The position numbers were made by a program, and so were the translations under genes. From Corallococcus sp. CA053C (GTDB taxonomy: Bacteria > Myxococcota > Myxococcia > Myxococcales > Myxococcaceae): a DNA stretch of 58,697 nt. The stretch's first letter is position 1; each line of letters begins with the position of its first letter. This document shows, in pieces, positions 7,985 through 15,904 of the stretch. The notes under the pieces are model-generated. The model was not told where the DNA came from, searched no databases, and saw nothing but the letters and a program-made list of their open reading frames with translations. The stretch covers positions 1-58,697 of the forward strand of contig NZ_RAWA01000015.1 in assembly GCF_003611675.1 (NCBI RefSeq), written 5' to 3'.

Positions 7985-9142
7985 TCACCGGAAGGGGCCC
8001 GTCACCTCGAAGGTAACGCCCCCCGCGCTGGCGCCGGTGGTGCCGCGTTGCGAGCTGAAATACAGCCGCTTCCCGTCCGGGCTGAAAGCCGGGCCGGTGA
8101 TCTCCGAAGCGGAGTGCCCTACCAGTCGGAGGAACGGCGCCACCACCCGGTCCGGGGTGATGATGCACAGCTCCAGGTTGCCGCCGTCCTCGGCCACGTA
8201 GAGGTCGCCCGAGCGCGACACCGTCACGTTGTCCACACCCGTCAGCGGCGAGCCCGGGTAGAGGGTGGCGGAGTAGATGAGCTCCAGCTTCGACGTGGAC
8301 GGCGTGTAGGCCCAGACGCGGTTGTCGCCCTTGGTGGTGAAGTAGACGCAGCCGCTGTCGTACCAGCAGCCCTCTCCGCCGTTGAACACCGTGGACTGCG
8401 AGGCATTGGACTGCTGCGATGCGGGCTGCGATGCGGACACCGTCACCCAGCTCACCGTGGCGCCGGTGAGCGGATCCCCCGTCACCTTCGCCACCGCCAG
8501 CGTGCCCGCGCCCAGCGACGGCCAGGCGGAGGGCGTGAAGCGGTAGAAACGCCCGCTGGTGCTGTCCTCGGTGAGGTAGAGCCGCCGGTCCACCGGATCC
8601 ACCGCCACGGCCTCATGGGCGAAGGTGCCCAGCGCCGGGCGCACCGTGCCCTGCGAGGCGCTCAGCGGGTTGCACTCCCACACCCGGCCGCCGCTGTACT
8701 CCTCGCAGGACAACCACGTCCCCCACGGCGTGGGCCCGCCCGCGCAGTTGCTGCGGGTGCTGGACAGGATGCGGTACGCCCCCACCACCGCGCCCCCACC
8801 GTCGAAGCGCAGCGCGCTCGCTCCTCCCGAGGACATCTCGCTGTTGGACACGTACACCCAGCCGCCTTCGCCGGTGGTGAAGCACGCTCCGCCATCCGGC
8901 GCCGAGTGCCACGTGTAGCCCGTGGCCGCCACCTTGGTGCTCGAACGCGCGACGATGCGGGACGCGAAGCCCGCGGACAGCTGCACCCCGTTGGCATCCG
9001 CCGTGCCCGACATGGCCCCGTAGGGGCTGGGGCCCGGCTGCGCGGGGGCGGCGTAGGCGTTGCGCCAGAAGCCGGGGCCCAGGGCCAGGGCTCCACCACC
9101 CAGCGCGGAGAGACGAAGGAAATGACGGCGATCCAGACGCAT
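7985..9142 (-). CDS. Tat-exported PhoX/DUF839-like protein
   Basis: A 385-residue protein. The N-terminus has a twin-arginine signal (RRHFLRL at residues 5-11) followed by a hydrophobic stretch and an Ala-x-Ala cleavage region (NAYAAPA). The body looks like the DUF839/PhoX beta-propeller family: GTWLSCEEY, then FAHEAVAVDPVDRRLYLTED, GEGCWYDSGCVYFTTKGDNR and FSPDGKRLYFSSQRG. PhoX enzymes are calcium/iron alkaline phosphatases of the periplasm; this one is shorter than canonical PhoX (over 600 residues), so phosphatase activity is not assured. Convergent with the ZIP gene, 18 bp apart. Confidence 0.8.
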   Translation of the reverse strand: MRLDRRHFLRLSALGGGALALGPGFWRNAYAAPAQPGPSPYGAMSGTADANGVQLSAGFASRIVARSSTKVAATGYTWHSAPDGGACFTTGEGGWVYVSNSEMSSGGASALRFDGGGAVVGAYRILSSTRSNCAGGPTPWGTWLSCEEYSGGRVWECNPLSASQGTVRPALGTFAHEAVAVDPVDRRLYLTEDSTSGRFYRFTPSAWPSLGAGTLAVAKVTGDPLTGATVSWVTVSASQPASQQSNASQSTVFNGGEGCWYDSGCVYFTTKGDNRVWAYTPSTSKLELIYSATLYPGSPLTGVDNVTVSRSGDLYVAEDGGNLELCIITPDRVVAPFLRLVGHSASEITGPAFSPDGKRLYFSSQRGTTGASAGGVTFEVTGPFR

Positions 9143-9266
9143 CCAGGCTCCTCCAGAAAAAGATGGAAGCGTGGATTATCCATGTCCCCGGTGGAAGGGC
9201 GGTCACCTTGGTGTGAGGAGTAGATGACGGACCGGTGACGGGCACATGCGGTAGCGGAGCGCCTGT

Positions 9267-9995
9267 TCAGACGGCGGTCCACCCGCCATCGAGGTCGATG
9301 ACCTGCCCGGTGGCGTAGGAGTTCGTCGCGAGGAAGTAGGCCGCATCGGCCATGTCCTGCACGGTGCCCGGGCGCTTGAGCGGGATGTTCTTCACGAGGC
9401 CGTCCATGAACGCGCCCAGCTGCTCGGGCGGCACGCCCCAGTCGATGGCCGTGTCCTTCGTCAATCCGGGCGACAGGACGTTGACGCGGATGCCTCGGGG
9501 CGCGAGCTCGACCGCGAGTGATTTGCCCATGGCGTTGACCGCGCCGCACAGGCCCGCGCCGCCCGCGTAGTTCACCAGCGCCGCGTGTCCCGCGATGCCC
9601 GAGCACAGGACGATGGCGCTCCCGGCGGCCATCTTCGGCACGGCGTAATGGCAGGCGGACAGCTGGCCGAAGAACCGGTCGTTGAAGAGATCCCGCCATG
9701 CCTTCGAGGGGACGGTCTCCACCGCTCCGAACACCGCGCCCCCCGCGCACGTCACCAGCAGGTCCACGCGCGGCACGGAGTCGATGAGCCGCTTCACCTG
9801 CGCATCGTCGCCCACGTCGGTGACGACGCCCCGGGCCCCAGGGCCCAGCCGCGCCGCCGCGTCCTCCAGGCGCTGCGAGCGGCGTCCGGCGATGACCACC
9901 TCCGCGCCCTCGCTGGCGAAGCGCTCCGCGATGGCGAAGCCAATCCCCGTGCTGCCGCCCGTGATGACCGCGATCTTCCCGTCCAATACCCCCAC
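9267..9995 (-). CDS. SDR-fold oxidoreductase lacking the catalytic lysine
   Basis: A 242-residue short-chain dehydrogenase/reductase starting at GTG behind AGGAGG. The NAD(P)-binding TGGSTGIG lies at residues 12-19, with AGRRS for the cofactor ribose. TCAGG stands where NNAG is usual, and the fold continues to the C-terminal ATGQVIDLDGGW. Of the catalytic triad, Ser132 and Tyr143 are present, but the lysine four residues after the tyrosine is replaced by alanine (YAGGA). The Asn of NNAG is also changed. This suggests a weakened or altered enzyme or a binding protein. No obvious operon partner. Confidence 0.85.
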   Translation of the reverse strand: MGVLDGKIAVITGGSTGIGFAIAERFASEGAEVVIAGRRSQRLEDAAARLGPGARGVVTDVGDDAQVKRLIDSVPRVDLLVTCAGGAVFGAVETVPSKAWRDLFNDRFFGQLSACHYAVPKMAAGSAIVLCSGIAGHAALVNYAGGAGLCGAVNAMGKSLAVELAPRGIRVNVLSPGLTKDTAIDWGVPPEQLGAFMDGLVKNIPLKRPGTVQDMADAAYFLATNSYATGQVIDLDGGWTAV

Positions 9996-10263
9996 CGTGT
10001 GCCTCCTGGAAAGAGAAACACAGGCAGCAAAGCATGTTGGCCAATCCCATGCGGAAGGTGACGGCGGTTTTCACCGGGTGCCCCGCGTGGATCCAGGGGC
10101 TGCCCAACCGCCATGCCCTCACGGGCCAGGGCGCCGCGGAAGGCCCTGGCATCTGCTGGTACTTCAATGCAGTGGCCGCGGCGCGGGGCCTGTGATTCAC
10201 GAACGCGGGCCTTCAAGGCACCCCGGGATGCAACGAGGCCCCGGGCCGGAGTAGACACGGGGA

Positions 10264-12768
10264 ATGTCCGCCCCGCTCGACAGCGGTGTGCGCCGGGGCG
10301 CGGAGGTGCGCTGCCCCGGGTGCACCCGCTTCATCCCGTCCGACGCCGCCTGTCCGCACTGCCTCTGTGGCCCCATCGCGCCGGAGCGGTACGGCGCCGC
10401 GCGGGCGCTGCTGAAGTCCGGGGTGGACCGCTTCGCCCTGTCAGCCCGCACCGCAGCGCTGGAGCCCGCCCAGGTGGACGTCCTCGCGGCGCGCTACGCG
10501 AGCCAGTGGGGCACGGCGCTGCGCCTCATCGAAGACGCGCGGCGCATCGAAGCGCGGCTGTTGCAGCGCGGGTTCGCGCGCGACCTGGAAGACACCTGGG
10601 CGGCGCTGCTGCCCATGGAAGATGACTTCCTGGCCGAGCGGTTCGCGCCCTTCAGCCCGCTGCCCGACTCCCTGGAGTACCTGGCGAACAAGGCGCCGGA
10701 CCTGGACCTGCGACGACTGGCGGCGCTCGCCTGGGTCCACGAGGGCTCCGCGTCGAACGAGGCCCGCTTCACGGTGCGCTCCCTGCTGCACGAGGACGGG
10801 CGCGTGGCGGTGGAGGCGATGCTGGCCCTGACGCGCTGGCACACCGTGTTCTCCCTCCGGCTGAACCCGGAGGAGCGTGAGCGGATCCGCGTGCTGGCCC
10901 TGGGCGTGTTGGATGTGCCCGAACTGGGCGCTCGCGCCGCGGTGGCCTGGGCGCGGGTGACAGGGCAGGAGCCCACCGAGGCGGTCTCGGCCGCGCTGCA
11001 CCGGGGCCTGTATGGCATTGATGCGGACGTGCGCTTCGAGTGCGCGCTGTGCCTGGAAGACGAGGTGGAGGTGGCGCAGGCGTTGGACTCACCCGACGCG
11101 CGCACCGTCACCTTCGCCCGGCGCACGCTGAGCGGCTGGGGTTCGCGCCGCCTCTTCGACCGGCTGAAGAAGGACGGGGATGCGCGCTTCGTGAAGGAGG
11201 TGCTGAGCAACCTTCCCTCGCCACCGCCCGAAGGCGCCCTGGAAGCGCTGCTCACCGTGTCCGTGCACACGCCCGGTGCGCTCGCGGATCAACTCCTGCC
11301 CTTCGCGAAGCGACACCCCTTCCTCTCGTGGGCACCCGAGGACCTCCAGCGCTGGGCCCGCTGGGCGCGTTCGGTGCTGCGCGACCTGCCCGCTGAAACC
11401 GCGCTGGACTTCTTCGACTGGGCCGCCACCCCCACCCAGGGCACCGAGCCGTCCGAGGAGGAGATGGAGGCGCTGTGGTGCTTCTTGGAGGAGACGGTGC
11501 ATGTGCTCGAACGGGCGTCGGCGAAGGACCGCATCGCGTGCTTCAGGGACTTCGCGTTCGTGCGCTTCCTCCACCACGCGGGCGTGGACGAACAGCAACG
11601 GCTGAACGCCTGGGCCCGCGAACCGGACAGCGCAGAGGCCTTGCTGGAAGCGCTGCTGCTGTTCCCCTCGCGGCGGGAGCAGGCCGGGCTTGTCGGCTCC
11701 GACTCCGGCCATGCGGCCCGGTTGCTGATGGCGGTCTGGGAGGGACCGGGCCAGGACCGCCTGGTGGCGCCGCTGTCCCGCGTGGCTCGCCAGTGGGGCC
11801 CGTACTCCGGCCGGGAGGCCCTGCTCGACGCCGTCTGGCAGCGCTTCCAATCCCATCCCTCCGAGCGCGGCGCGCTGCTCACCGCCTTCGCTCCCTGGCG
11901 CGACGCCCTGTGGGAGAAGCAACGCGAGGCGGAGCCCGACGCGCTCGTGTGCTTCCAGACGTGGTGGCGCGTGGATCCGGAAGGGCTCTACCCGCAGGCG
12001 CAGCACCTGCTGGCGGACATGCCCATGGACGCACTGCCCCGGAGGCTGCGAGCCCTCTGGGACGCGGCCGAAGAAGCCGTGCTCACGCGCCCGCGCACCG
12101 CGTCCCTCTCCGTATCGAAGGGGGCCTGGGCGCTGCTCAACGCAGTAGAGTCCGAGGATCCGCGCTTCCTCGCGGAGCTGGAGCACTTCGAGTCGCGCCT
12201 TCCCTCCTTCGAGCAGCGCGTGCGCACCACGCCATCCCCGCCGGAGGAGTCCAACATCCACCGCGACTTCCTGGACGACACGCACGACGCGCTGCGGATG
12301 ATGCGCGAGCGACGGGCCCGGCTCCAGGCGGACGCGGAGCACGAACGCGAACGGGAAATCGAACGCCGCGTGGCCGAATCCCGCCGACGCGACCAGGAGC
12401 GCCAGGCCGAGGACGCGCGCCGCGAAGCCGAAGCACTCCAGGCCGTCCAGGCCAGGGAGCGCGAACAGCAGGACGTCCGAGCCCGGGTGGAGGCCCTGCG
12501 CCTGCTCACGGACGTCCAGCCCCAGGTGGCCCCCCATCCCCTGGACCGCGAGGTGCTGTTCCCCGGCACCGCGCTGCCCAGGCTTGTGGACTACGCCCGC
12601 CTGCTCAAGGCGATGCAGGGGGGCGCGGACGTGCTCCAGCTCTTCCAGGCCCTGGGACTGACGCCCGCCACCTGGGCCACGCAGGCGACTGCGTGGGGGC
12701 AGGCGATGGTGGGGCGGATGGAGCTGGGCGTGCGCTTCGCGGAGCTGCTGGGCGCGCGCTGGGCGTGA
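10264..12768 (+). CDS. large zinc-ribbon / helical-repeat protein of unknown function
   Basis: An 834-residue cytoplasmic protein. Residues 17-35 form a CxxC...CxxCxC zinc ribbon (RCPGCTRFIPSDAACPHCLC). The middle, about residues 80-640, is alpha-helical with HEAT-like paired helices (for example LRRLAALAWVHEG and VAVEAMLALTRWH), suggesting a scaffold. Residues about 685-750 are a highly charged coiled coil (REREIERRVAESRRRDQERQ). The last 80 residues are again helical. No enzymatic motif is seen. It is single-gene, and its stop lies 2 bp from the stop of the convergent SDR gene. I recognise no family. Confidence 0.75.
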   Translation: MSAPLDSGVRRGAEVRCPGCTRFIPSDAACPHCLCGPIAPERYGAARALLKSGVDRFALSARTAALEPAQVDVLAARYASQWGTALRLIEDARRIEARLLQRGFARDLEDTWAALLPMEDDFLAERFAPFSPLPDSLEYLANKAPDLDLRRLAALAWVHEGSASNEARFTVRSLLHEDGRVAVEAMLALTRWHTVFSLRLNPEERERIRVLALGVLDVPELGARAAVAWARVTGQEPTEAVSAALHRGLYGIDADVRFECALCLEDEVEVAQALDSPDARTVTFARRTLSGWGSRRLFDRLKKDGDARFVKEVLSNLPSPPPEGALEALLTVSVHTPGALADQLLPFAKRHPFLSWAPEDLQRWARWARSVLRDLPAETALDFFDWAATPTQGTEPSEEEMEALWCFLEETVHVLERASAKDRIACFRDFAFVRFLHHAGVDEQQRLNAWAREPDSAEALLEALLLFPSRREQAGLVGSDSGHAARLLMAVWEGPGQDRLVAPLSRVARQWGPYSGREALLDAVWQRFQSHPSERGALLTAFAPWRDALWEKQREAEPDALVCFQTWWRVDPEGLYPQAQHLLADMPMDALPRRLRALWDAAEEAVLTRPRTASLSVSKGAWALLNAVESEDPRFLAELEHFESRLPSFEQRVRTTPSPPEESNIHRDFLDDTHDALRMMRERRARLQADAEHEREREIERRVAESRRRDQERQAEDARREAEALQAVQAREREQQDVRARVEALRLLTDVQPQVAPHPLDREVLFPGTALPRLVDYARLLKAMQGGADVLQLFQALGLTPATWATQATAWGQAMVGRMELGVRFAELLGARWA

Positions 12769-12769
12769 G

Positions 12770-13534
12770 CTACTGCGCGGTGGCGCCGCCGTCGAGGATC
12801 ATCTCCGCGCCGGTCATCAGCTTGGACTCGTCCGACGCGAGGTAGACCACCGCGTTGGCCACGTCGTCCGGCTCGCCGAAGTGGCCCATGGGGATGCCCT
12901 TGAGCATGCGCGCGCGCGTCTTCTCCGCCTGGCCGCCGGCCTGGGACAGCGCCTCCACCATGGCGGTCTCCACGTAGCCCGGGTGCACGGAGTTGCAGCG
13001 GATGCCGTAGCCCTTGGCCGCGCAGTGCAGCGCCACGGACTTGGACAGCAGGCGCACGCCGCCCTTGCTGGAGCTGTACGCGGGGAACTGGCCCACGCCG
13101 ACGATGCCGGCGATGGAGGAAATGTTGATGATGGAGCCCTTCGCGCCGGACTTCTTCATGGCGCGGATGCCGTGCTTGCAGCCCAGGAAGACGCCGTCCA
13201 GGTTGACCGCGTGCACGAGCCGCCACTCGTCCAGGCTCATCTCCTCCACATCCTTCACGATGCCCATGCCCGCGTTGTTCACGAGCACGTCCAGGCGCCC
13301 GAACTTCTCCAGGGTGCGCGCCATCGCGTTCTCCCACTGGGCCTCCTGGGTGACGTCCAGCGTGACGAACAGCCCGGCGTCTCCCAGCTCCTGTGCCACC
13401 GCGCGTCCTTCAGCCTCGCGCCGGTCGGTCACCACCACCTTCGCGCCCTCGCGCGCGAGCATCCGCGCGGACGCGGCGCCCAGTCCGCCCGCGCCGCCGG
13501 TCACCAGTGCCACCTTGCCTTCGACTCGCTTCAT
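12770..13534 (-). CDS. SDR-family dehydrogenase (classical)
   Basis: A 254-residue classical short-chain dehydrogenase. TGGAGGLG at residues 12-19 binds the cofactor; Asp37 in VVVTDRRE suggests NAD preference. LDV at 59-61, NNAG at 86-89, Ser140, Tyr153 and Lys157 (YSSSKGG) complete the active site, and the end MTGAEMILDGG is typical. Often annotated as glucose 1-dehydrogenase or 3-oxoacyl reductase-like, but the substrate cannot be told. Strong ribosome site (CAAGGAG) before the ATG. It lies 44 bp downstream of the enoyl-reductase gene on the same strand, so the two probably form an operon with a lipid or ketone substrate. Confidence 0.9.
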   Translation of the reverse strand: MKRVEGKVALVTGGAGGLGAASARMLAREGAKVVVTDRREAEGRAVAQELGDAGLFVTLDVTQEAQWENAMARTLEKFGRLDVLVNNAGMGIVKDVEEMSLDEWRLVHAVNLDGVFLGCKHGIRAMKKSGAKGSIINISSIAGIVGVGQFPAYSSSKGGVRLLSKSVALHCAAKGYGIRCNSVHPGYVETAMVEALSQAGGQAEKTRARMLKGIPMGHFGEPDDVANAVVYLASDESKLMTGAEMILDGGATAQ

Positions 13535-13578
13535 GGTCGTTGCTCCTTGAACCGTGGGGATGTGGGCCGTCGGGTGCG

Positions 13579-14565
13579 TCAGGCCGCGGGGTTGGGGGTG
13601 AGGATGATCTTCCCGTTGCGGCCCGGCTCCTGGGCGCGCGCGACGGCGTCGTGGATGCGCTCCAATGGGAAGGTGCCGTCCACGGGCGCCTGGAGCGTGC
13701 CCACGGACATCAGCTCCGCGAGCCTCGCGAAGGTGGCGTTCTGCTCCTCGCGCGGGGCATGGCGCATCCAGCGCATCAGCCAGAAGCCGCGCAGGGTGAC
13801 GTCCTTGAAGATGGACGCCGCGGCGGACAGCTTGGGGCCCTTGCCGCTCATCGCGCCGTAGTTCACGAGCACGCCGCCGGTGGCCAGACAGTCCCCCAGC
13901 CGCCGTGATGAATCTCCACCCACCGCGTCGATGCCCAGCCGCACCTTCGCGCCGCCCGTCGCTTCGCGCACCTGCTTGGGCAGTTCGTCGGTGTCCAGCA
14001 GCACCACGTCCGCGCCCTGGGACTTGAGCTCGTCCGCCAATTCCTGGCGGCGCACCACGTTGATTGTCTTCAGGCCCATCACCTGCGCCAGTGTGATGAG
14101 GTAGCGGCCCACGGCGGAGTTGGCCGCGTTCTGCACCACCCACTCCCCGGGCTGGAGCGTCACGAACTGACGCAGCATCAGGTACGCGGTGGGCGGGTTG
14201 ACCATCAGCATGCTCGCCTGGAGCAGGTCCAGGCCCGGCGGCACGGGCAGCAGCTGCGCGGCGGGTGCGACGAGGTGGGTGCGCCAGGTGCCCGCGCCCA
14301 GCGGCAGGAACACGAGGTCGCCCGGGGCCACGGCGTCGGAGCCGGAGACTTCCACCACGCGGCCCACGCCCTCGTTGCCCGGGGTGGCGGGCAGCTTGGG
14401 CAGCACGCCGTACTCACCGGAGAGGGTGAGCAGGTCGGAGGGGTTGATGGGCGTCGCGAGCACCGCGAGGCGCGCCTCGCCGGGCTGGAGCGGCGCGGGG
14501 GATTCCTCCGCCACCTGGACGACATCCGAGGGCGGACCGAAGGCCGAGAAGCGCACTGCTTTCAT
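13579..14565 (-). CDS. MDR-family enoyl-thioester/quinone reductase
   Basis: A 328-residue zinc-independent medium-chain dehydrogenase. The N-terminal GroES-like part has TPINPSDLLTLSGEYG and ATPGNEGVGRVVEV. The nucleotide-binding part has WVVQNAANSAVGRYLITLAQ and KTINVVRR, matching the mitochondrial trans-2-enoyl-CoA reductase (MECR/Etr1) branch; that branch reduces enoyl thioesters with NADPH. No zinc-binding cysteine cluster is visible. Likely co-transcribed with the SDR gene downstream. An inverted repeat lies just upstream of its start. Confidence 0.85.
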   Translation of the reverse strand: MKAVRFSAFGPPSDVVQVAEESPAPLQPGEARLAVLATPINPSDLLTLSGEYGVLPKLPATPGNEGVGRVVEVSGSDAVAPGDLVFLPLGAGTWRTHLVAPAAQLLPVPPGLDLLQASMLMVNPPTAYLMLRQFVTLQPGEWVVQNAANSAVGRYLITLAQVMGLKTINVVRRQELADELKSQGADVVLLDTDELPKQVREATGGAKVRLGIDAVGGDSSRRLGDCLATGGVLVNYGAMSGKGPKLSAAASIFKDVTLRGFWLMRWMRHAPREEQNATFARLAELMSVGTLQAPVDGTFPLERIHDAVARAQEPGRNGKIILTPNPAA

Positions 14566-14593
14566 TGCGTGCTCCCAACGTGAAGGCTTGCCT

Positions 14594-14620
14594 GAAGGCG
14601 GCGCCACCCTAACCGCCTTC
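14594..14620. repeat. perfect 8-bp inverted repeat upstream of enoyl reductase
   Basis: GAAGGCGG (14594-14601) and CCGCCTTC (14613-14620) form a perfect inverted repeat with an 11-nt loop, 29 bp before the start of the minus-strand enoyl reductase gene. It could be an operator or leader hairpin; no T-run accompanies it. The rest of the 268-bp gap between the two divergent genes shows no other clear signal. Confidence 0.35.
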
Positions 14621-14833
14621 GGTCCTGCTGCCGAGCGTGCAAAACAGCCCCACGGGCGGTGCGCGCCTGATCCTCCCCGGCCCCGGCGCCGGTCACGTCT
14701 GTCCACACGCGAACGCGAGCACGAGGAGGCTGGCGACCGTCGACAGTCGGCCCTCGCCAGGACGGTGGGGGCTGCACAGTTTGAGGAATAGACCCCTCGG
14801 GTGGGGCGCGTGGGATGGGCGAGGAGGGCGGGT

Positions 14834-15904
14834 GTGAGCAACGTGCACCACGAGGCGGCCCTGGCCGGGCCAATGGCCGTCGTAGCCGGAGGGCAGGCAA
14901 CCGAACCGGGTGTCTGGAGGCGCAGGCTGCTGATGGTGTTCAAGCCCGTCTTCGCCCTGGGGGGCCTGGGGATGCTGACGGCGATGGTGCACAAGGCGGG
15001 CGCCGGTGAGCTGAAGACCACGCTCCTGGCCGCGCTGCCGCTGTTGCCCTGGGTGGTGCTCCTCGAGATGGGACGGCAGACCTGCGACGCGACGGCGACG
15101 CGGCTGTCCTATGGCGCACGCGCGGGGCAGGTGCCGCTGGCGGTGCTGGTGCGGGCGCAGCTCATCGGCACGGCGGTGTCGAGCATGGCGCCCGCGGGCC
15201 GCACCGCCGCGGAGGCGACGAAGGCGACGCTGCTCACGCCCTACACGGGAGCCGCGTCGGCGACGGCGGCGGCGGCCACGTCCCAGGCGGCATCGCTCGG
15301 GGCCGGAGGGCTCATCTCCTTTCCGTGCGCGGTGGCGTCCTATCTCATGACGGGCTGGTCCGCGTTCACGGTGGGGATGGTCGTGCACGGCTTCGTGCTG
15401 CTGCTGGCGTCGCTGGGCATGCGGGCGGGGCTGCGCGCGAAGCGGCTGGGCGCGTGGATGCAACGCCGGTGCGGAAAGTGGGGCGCGCACGCGGAGGTGT
15501 TCCAGGCGTCGGTGTGCGCCGGAGGGCTGTGTCCCTGGCGGCCGATGCTGGCGTTCCTGGTCAGCCGCGTGTTGCAGGTGATGCAGTACGCGGTGCTCGC
15601 GCACGCGGTGGGCATCAACGCGACGGTGGTGCAGGCCCTGTTCACGCAAGGCCTCTACCTGGTGGCGCTGGCGATGGGGTCGCTGGTGCCGGGACAGGTG
15701 GGCGTGACGGACGGGATGTTCTCGCTGGCCGCGGGGGCGATGGGGACCTCCGCCGCGAAGGCGATGTCCATCGCGCTGCTCGCCCACGCGGTGCAGGCGG
15801 TGTTCGTGCTCGCCGGGGCGCTCACGCCGCTGGTGTGGCGGGTCCAGAAGGTGACGGTGGCGCAGGTGGTGCCGCCGGCCGTACCCGTACCGGTGTGCCG
15901 CTGA
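14834..15904 (+). CDS. flippase-like (LPG-synthase TM / UPF0104) membrane protein
   Basis: A 356-residue integral membrane protein starting at GTG behind GAGGAGGGCGG. Several hydrophobic helices are clear, including PVFALGGLGMLTAM, LAALPLLPWVVLL, AFTVGMVVHGFVLLLASLGM, AFLVSRVLQVMQYAVLA and IALLAHAVQAVFVLAGAL. The layout and the loop GLYLVALAMGSLVPGQVGVTDG (read as two halves around residue 275) match the transmembrane family PF03706, in which the conserved P-x-x-x-G-x-x-E/D loop sits before the last helices. Members flip or modify lipids. No aminoacyl-transferase domain is attached. Its last 83 bp overlap the 3' end of the convergent molybdopterin gene. Confidence 0.6.
   Translation: MSNVHHEAALAGPMAVVAGGQATEPGVWRRRLLMVFKPVFALGGLGMLTAMVHKAGAGELKTTLLAALPLLPWVVLLEMGRQTCDATATRLSYGARAGQVPLAVLVRAQLIGTAVSSMAPAGRTAAEATKATLLTPYTGAASATAAAATSQAASLGAGGLISFPCAVASYLMTGWSAFTVGMVVHGFVLLLASLGMRAGLRAKRLGAWMQRRCGKWGAHAEVFQASVCAGGLCPWRPMLAFLVSRVLQVMQYAVLAHAVGINATVVQALFTQGLYLVALAMGSLVPGQVGVTDGMFSLAAGAMGTSAAKAMSIALLAHAVQAVFVLAGALTPLVWRVQKVTVAQVVPPAVPVPVCR

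Noticed and set aside
10034-10195. A 53-codon ORF between the SDR and the zinc-ribbon protein
   Set aside because: It has an ATG and some balanced composition (VFTGCPAWIQGLPNRHAL), but no ribosome site and no recognisable family; I see nothing firm in this 268-bp gap.
14594-14620. Inverted repeat as a terminator for the flippase-like gene
   Set aside because: It lies upstream of that gene and in front of the enoyl reductase start, so it cannot terminate either; kept only as a possible operator.
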